A stretch of DNA of 41,232 nt, taken from assembly GCA_903839855.1 (NCBI GenBank), contig CAIMEB010000082.1, forward strand, positions 1 through 41,232. The letters run 5' to 3'. Below, piece after piece: positions 36,360 to 41,232 of this stretch (its first letter is position 1; every line of letters begins with the position of its first letter). The notes below the pieces were generated by a model. The model searched no databases, had not been told where the DNA came from, and worked only from the letters and a program-made list of their open reading frames with translations. The translations under genes were made by a program, and so were the position numbers. The DNA is from an uncultured Methylococcaceae bacterium (GTDB lineage Bacteria > Pseudomonadota > Gammaproteobacteria > Methylococcales > Methylomonadaceae).

Positions 36360-37715
36360 CTATCTTCTCATGCCACGCATATTACTTTTTATACCGCGTG
36401 CCATATTCGCTATATTCCCTGATTTAAACTTCTTCATCATTTTTTGCATCATCAGGAACTGCTTTAAAATACGATTAACATCTTGCAACTGTTGACCACA
36501 ACCAGCAGCAATACGTTTTTTTCTATTCCCTTTAATTAAATCAGGGTCACGCCTTTCTTGAAAGGTCATTGAATTAATCACCGCAATTTGACGCGCCAAG
36601 GCCTTATCATTCACTTTATCTTTCATTTCCTGAGGGATACTATTCATCCCAGGCAACTTATCCAACATGGAACTGACTCCGCCCATGGTCTGCATCTGCT
36701 GTAATTGTTCACGAAAATCTTCTAAATCAAAACCCTTGCCTTTCTGGATTTTACGGGCAAGCTTTTCGGCTTTTTCCTTGTCAACTTTTTGCTCAATCTC
36801 TTCAATAAGACCCAGCACATCCCCCATACCTAATATACGGGAGGCCAGCCGATCAGGATAAAAAGGCTCTAACGCATTCGTTTTTTCACCAACACCAATA
36901 AACTTGATGGGCTTACCGGTAATATGACGTATGGATAATGCCGCACCACCCCGTGCATCACCATCCGCTTTAGTCAAAATAACACCGGTCAAGGGTAACG
37001 CATCATTAAAAGCTTTTGCTGTGATAGCCGCATCTTGTCCAGTCATACTATCGACAACAAATAATGTTTCGACCGGGTTAATCGCTGCATGAAGGGCTTT
37101 AATTTCACCCATCATTTCATCATCAATATGCAAGCGACCGGCGGTATCGATAATAATGACATCCAGGAATTTTTTCCTGGCGGCATCAATAGCATTTCTA
37201 GCAATATCAACGGGCTGTTGCGATAAATCACTTTCAAAAAAATCCAGATCCAGCTCATTAGCCAACATCTGCAACTGTTTAATCGCTGCGGGTCGATAAA
37301 CGTCAGCACTGACCACACCGACCTTCTTGTTTTGGTTTTCTTTCAGCCAACGACCTAATTTAGCGACTGTCGTCGTTTTACCTGCTCCCTGTAAACCCGC
37401 CATTAAAATAACTGCGGGCGGCACGGCATTTAAATTAAGACCTTCATTAGCTGCCCCCATGACTTTAACCAATTCAGACTGAACCAGCTTAATCATCGCT
37501 TGACCGGGACTCAGGCTAGCCTGTACTTCCTGACCTAAAGCCCCTTCTTTAACACGTGCTATAAAATCAGTAACCACTGGCAACGATACATCAGCCTCAA
37601 GTAAAGCCATACGCACTTCACGCAAAGCATCTTTAATGTTACCTTCAGTCAGACGCCCCTGACCCTTAAGTTTTTTAAGTGTACTACTTAATCTATCGGT
37701 TAAATTATCAAACAT
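36360..37715 (-). CDS. ffh: Signal recognition particle protein Ffh (SRP54)
   Basis: Ffh targets nascent inner-membrane proteins to the Sec translocon with 4.5S RNA and FtsY. At 451 aa it has the N-domain helical bundle (1-85), the G-domain with P-loop GLQGAGKTTT, DTAGRL and TKADGDARGG, and the methionine-rich M-domain (about 320-451) ending in RNA-binding and MMKKFKSG segments. The ffh/ypjD divergence is conserved in gammaproteobacteria. Confidence 0.98.
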   Translation of the reverse strand: MFDNLTDRLSSTLKKLKGQGRLTEGNIKDALREVRMALLEADVSLPVVTDFIARVKEGALGQEVQASLSPGQAMIKLVQSELVKVMGAANEGLNLNAVPPAVILMAGLQGAGKTTTVAKLGRWLKENQNKKVGVVSADVYRPAAIKQLQMLANELDLDFFESDLSQQPVDIARNAIDAARKKFLDVIIIDTAGRLHIDDEMMGEIKALHAAINPVETLFVVDSMTGQDAAITAKAFNDALPLTGVILTKADGDARGGAALSIRHITGKPIKFIGVGEKTNALEPFYPDRLASRILGMGDVLGLIEEIEQKVDKEKAEKLARKIQKGKGFDLEDFREQLQQMQTMGGVSSMLDKLPGMNSIPQEMKDKVNDKALARQIAVINSMTFQERRDPDLIKGNRKKRIAAGCGQQLQDVNRILKQFLMMQKMMKKFKSGNIANMARGIKSNMRGMRR

Positions 37716-37902
37716 ATCGAGGTCTTTGTGGTTTAAACTAAGAAAACTACCCGCTGGTACAAATGCGCTAGGACTATTTAATCTGATATATTACCATATC
37801 CAGGAAGCGCTTTGCACCCGTTGCAATAACAGAACCTTTTAAACATTGTAGACTGTGTAAACTTAGCAACCCCCCGTTTCTACGAAAATTAATCATAAGC
37901 CC

Positions 37903-38715
37903 ATGAACGCCACTGCAATAGCCATTCTATCTATTTGTGCTTACCTCATCAGTACTTTGCTAATAATCAAAGATTTTGATCAACATCGATTGCAACGCAG
38001 TGCCCTTTATCTGGGATGGACAGCGGCCACGACACACCTTTTATATACTGGGCTCTTATTTCAGCAAAATAACGGCTTTAACTTTAGTTTTTTTAGCACA
38101 GGTTCATTAATTGCCATGATTGTTGTCTGGCTTCTATTAATAGCCAGTCTCAATAAACCCGTTGAAATGCTTGGGTCTGCTATCTTTCCAATTGCCGCTG
38201 GCATGTTAGCTCTGGAACTTAATTTTTCCCATCAGATGCAATCCCTATCTCACTATAACTGGGAAATGAGCATGCATATTTTAAGCTCCATTATTGCTTT
38301 TAGTCTGTTGAATATTGCGGCACTGCAAGCTATTTTACTGGCACTTCAAGAACAACAGTTAAAAAGACATCCACCCAAGCGCTTTATTCAATCATTACCG
38401 CCCTTACAAACCATGGAGTCTTTGTTATTTCAAATGGTGGGCGCAGGTATTTTGTTTCTGACTCTTTCTCTGGCAAGTGGCTTTTTGTTTATTGAGGATT
38501 TATTTGCTCAGCATCTCGTACACAAAACAGTGTTATCAATACTCGCGTGGATTATCTTTACTGGACTTTTAACAGGCCGATGCCTTTATGGGTGGCGTGG
38601 ACAAACAGCCGTAAAATGGACTTTGATTGGTTTTATACTGCTGTTATTGGCTTACTTTGGCAGTAAGTTAGTCTTGGAACTTATCTTACCGACATTCCGC
38701 ACCCACCTGAGGTAA
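37903..38715 (+). CDS. ypjD: YpjD/HemX-like cytochrome c assembly-family membrane protein
   Basis: A 270-aa inner-membrane protein with about 8 hydrophobic helices. The segment YNWEMSMHILSSIIAFSLLNIAALQAILLALQEQQLKR (in parts) and LHIxLSxxAF-like pattern place it in the CcsA/CcmC-related 'cytochrome c assembly protein' family, without the heme-binding WWD motif, as in YpjD. Function is not established; the position divergent from ffh is typical for ypjD. Confidence 0.85.
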   Translation: MNATAIAILSICAYLISTLLIIKDFDQHRLQRSALYLGWTAATTHLLYTGLLFQQNNGFNFSFFSTGSLIAMIVVWLLLIASLNKPVEMLGSAIFPIAAGMLALELNFSHQMQSLSHYNWEMSMHILSSIIAFSLLNIAALQAILLALQEQQLKRHPPKRFIQSLPPLQTMESLLFQMVGAGILFLTLSLASGFLFIEDLFAQHLVHKTVLSILAWIIFTGLLTGRCLYGWRGQTAVKWTLIGFILLLLAYFGSKLVLELILPTFRTHLR

Positions 38716-38787
38716 GGTAACTCGCAATAAATAAAATAGTTAAATAAAACACTAGTTGTTAAAAAAACAGGAGCGCAATAGCTTTTT

Positions 38788-41100
38788 ATGGGGGGTATAT
38801 TGCAAAAATTCTCAAAATCTGCTATCAGCACTTGGTTAACCGCAGCTATTGGCACGCTTTTCATTGTTGCTTTCGGTATCTATATCACTGCCGAAGAGCG
38901 CGTTAATCGAGCAAACGAACAGCGAATAACTTCCGTTGAACTGAGTGATGAACTGAGGCAATCGTCAGATGATTTGACCTGGATGGTGCGTGCTTACGTT
39001 GCTACGGGGAACTCGATATACAAACCGCGCTACCTGGAAATTCTGGCGATACGTGATGGCAAATCGCCGCGTCTGCCGTATGACGATGCATATCACCAAG
39101 CCAAGCTCAACATCATGCGACCGATTGGTGAATTCATGGACTGGGTCGATCAGCGTACACTCGCTACGGTTGAGGATGCCAAGCTCAATCTTGGGCTCAC
39201 ACGGTTGGTTTTTATCGTCCTCGGGGTTGCGTTGGTTTTCATGCTGGCACGAACACTGTATCTGATCAAAGCCGAAGCAAAGGAGAAAGAACAAGGCGAA
39301 ACCTTGTTGAAGAGTACCGAGGTCGCCCTGTGCAAGAGTGAACAGAGCTTTCGCCAAATGTTCGAGAACATCGTGGCAGTTATGCTGCTGATCGAGCCTG
39401 ATTCCGGCGTCATCGTCGACGCCAACCCGGCAGCTGCTAGCTTCTATGGCTACAGCGTCGAGCAACTGCGAGCCATGCGCATTGACCAGATCAATACATT
39501 GACGCCATCGGAAATCGAAGCGGAGATGGGACGCGCTGTGCGGCAGGAACGCGATTACTTCATCTTTGAGCACCGCCATGCCAACGGCGAGATTCGGACT
39601 GTCGAAGTGCGTTCAACGCCCATCATTGTTGACGCTCGGATCCTGCTTTTTTCCATTATCTTGGACGTCACCGAGCACCAAAGGGCACAACAAACACTCA
39701 AGAGAAACGAAAAGCTGCTACGCGAATCGCAGAAGGTCGCCCGGATCGGAAGCTACATCAATACGCTTGAAGCAGCGACGTTTGAGAGCACAAGCGTCCT
39801 TGATGAAATCTTCGGGATCACCGAGCACTATCCGCACACCAATGAAGGCTGGGTGAAGTTAATGCACCCGGATTTTGTGCAAGCGATGCACGATGTGCTT
39901 CAGGACTCAATCAACAACAAGAAACCTTTTGATGCCGAATACAAGATCATTCGGCCGAGCGATGGTGCAGAGCGCTGGATGCATGGTCTCGGACATATTA
40001 CCTATGACGACAAGGGCAAGGCGATCAGCCTGATCGGCACAGTGCAGGATATCACCGAGCGCAAGCGCAGCGAAGAAAAAATCGAGGAGCAGCGCCGCTT
40101 CCTGGATACAGTGATCGACAATGTCGACACCTATATCTACATCAAGAGCCATGATGGCCGCTACCTCTACGTCAACCAGGCAGTCGCCCATCAATTCGGT
40201 CGCCCGGTTTCCGACATCCTTGGCAAATCGGACCTTGAAATCCTGCCGCCTGACACAGCCCGGCAAGTCATGGAATTAGATAGCAAAGTGTACCTGAGCG
40301 GAGTCAAGCAGGCGTCTGAAGAAATGTTGACCGACAACAGCGGCAATAACCGCTATTTCTGGTCCGTCAAGATGCCCATCGAAATGCGTAATCATCCGCA
40401 GGCGCTGATCGGCTTTTCCTCTGACATTACCGATCGGCATGAAGCAGAAGAACGTCTGCGCCAGAGCGATGAGCGTTTTCGTAAATTGTTCTACGAATCC
40501 AAGCTGCCCTTGATGCTGGTTGAAAATGGGCTGTTTATTGATGCCAACCACGCTTCGTTGCAAATACTAGGTATGGACTCCATGGAAGAAATCATAGGGC
40601 TTAGCCCAGTGCAAATATCACCCGAATATCAACCGGATGGTCAATTATCTTCAACAAAAGCGATAGCGCTGCATCAGAAAGTCTTGTCCGAAGGCACTAA
40701 CCGCTTTGAGTGGGAACATATAAAGAAAAACGGCGAACATTTCTTTACTGACGTCATACACACGTCTATCAAATTTGACGATAGAAACCTCATCCATGCC
40801 GTGTGGAATGACATCACCGAGAAAAAGCGTACCGAAAAGGAACTTGAGAATTACCAATTACATCTCGAAAAACTTGTTGAAACCCGCACTGCCGAGATTG
40901 AGAAAGCCAAGCTGGATGCAGAGATCGCCAACCAGTCCAAGAGCATGTTCCTCGCCAACATGAGCCATGAAATCCGCACCCCAATGAATGCCATCATCGG
41001 TTTTGCCCATCTTTTGCAAGCTCAAATCAAGCAGCCGTCCCAGCAAGACAAACTGGACAAGATCATCTCATCGAGTGAACACTTGCTAGGCATTAGGTGA
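38788..41100 (+). pseudogene. Multi-PAS sensor histidine kinase, 3'-truncated
   Basis: The 770 codons encode TM1 (about 15-33), a short sensor region, TM2 (137-160), four PAS domains (about 185-300, 310-430, 433-555, 560-685; 'VTEHQRAQ', 'DITERKRS', 'DITDRHEA' and 'DITEKKRT' end them), a coiled coil, and a HisKA dimerisation domain with the phospho-acceptor H727 in NMSHEIRTP. The frame stops after SSSEHLLGIR, where intact homologues continue with the HATPase domain, so the ATP-binding half is missing. Transposase-like sequence begins at once. The sensor region also looks shortened (see findings). Much of 39.0-40.55 kb is GC-richer than its neighbours, which suggests transfer. Confidence 0.85.
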
Positions 41101-41122
41101 TTTCCGGAAATTAATTTACCCA

Positions 41123-41232
41123 TTAGATGGGTCGAATCAAGATGTCCCATTTGGGTAGGATTGGGTTACGTTCCAGTCTGGCTTCAATCGTCCGCATCGC
41201 TACTTTGGACAGTGAAATCCCTTTCTGGTAAA
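41123..41232 (-). CDS. Probable transposase C-terminus (runs off the window)
   Basis: The minus-strand frame open from the right edge to the TAA at 41123-41125 reads ...GISLSKVAMRTIEARLERN then PILPKWDILIRPI. I could not assign the IS family. The inference of a mobile element rests on its place, exactly where the kinase gene is interrupted, and on a short palindrome ATTTCCGGAAAT at 41100-41111 at the presumed element end. An unrelated gene is possible. Confidence 0.45.
   Translation of the reverse strand, partial: YQKGISLSKVAMRTIEARLERNPILPKWDILIRPI

Noticed and set aside
39566-39856. Alternative ORFs on both strands inside the histidine kinase (38965-41046)
   Set aside because: GC-rich third positions open other frames; PAS-domain sequence continues unbroken in the kinase frame.

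Overview
The window looks like a chromosomal segment from an AT-leaning gammaproteobacterium, most likely a Methylobacter-like methanotroph of the Methylococcales. This is an inference from two things: a pqqABCDE cluster for the PQQ cofactor used by methanol dehydrogenase, and typical gammaproteobacterial housekeeping neighbourhoods (rne/rluC, aat-bpt-infA/clpA-clpS, nudJ-mnmA-purB, ffh/rpsP-rimM-trmD-rplS). No rRNA or tRNA gene was seen.

Layout. 1-5.99 kb, minus strand: the PQQ operon. It reads pqqA (24 codons, missed by length cut-offs), an attenuator-like hairpin, pqqB and pqqC. A three-gene accessory block then intervenes (Uma2-type nuclease, ParA-like ATPase, HEPN-type protein with an RxxxxH motif), followed by pqqD and pqqE. 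6-9.97 kb: an accessory zone with HipA-like and DUF2442-like remnants around a 42-bp repeat array, a Ser/Thr/Asp-rich repeat protein, two orphan genes, several perfect hairpins and a hexamer microsatellite. 9.9-12.5 kb, minus: fabV and a POT peptide transporter. 13-14.1 kb: a lipoprotein and a universal stress protein. 14.2-25.6 kb: dnaE, rne (convergent), rluC-gph-sppA, a tiny VPEID-type C-terminal-sorting protein, aat-bpt and infA. 25.6-28.3 kb, minus: clpA and clpS, which together with aat/bpt form the N-degron pathway. 28.5-31.4 kb: nudJ-mnmA-purB. 31.5-34.2 kb, minus: thioesterase and parC. 34.3-37.7 kb, minus: ffh and rpsP-rimM-trmD-rplS. 37.9 kb to the end: a ypjD-like cytochrome c assembly gene and a multi-PAS histidine kinase that is broken at its 3' end, where transposase-like DNA begins.

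Most genes are ordinary core genes. The parts worth a second look are the HEPN/ParA/Uma2 block inside the pqq operon, the 21-bp-phased GTAACG array with its toxin-antitoxin-like debris, the orphan genes between 7 and 9.8 kb, the VPEID small protein, and the decayed or mosaic histidine kinase at the right edge. Homology statements come from reading motifs by eye; no database search was run.
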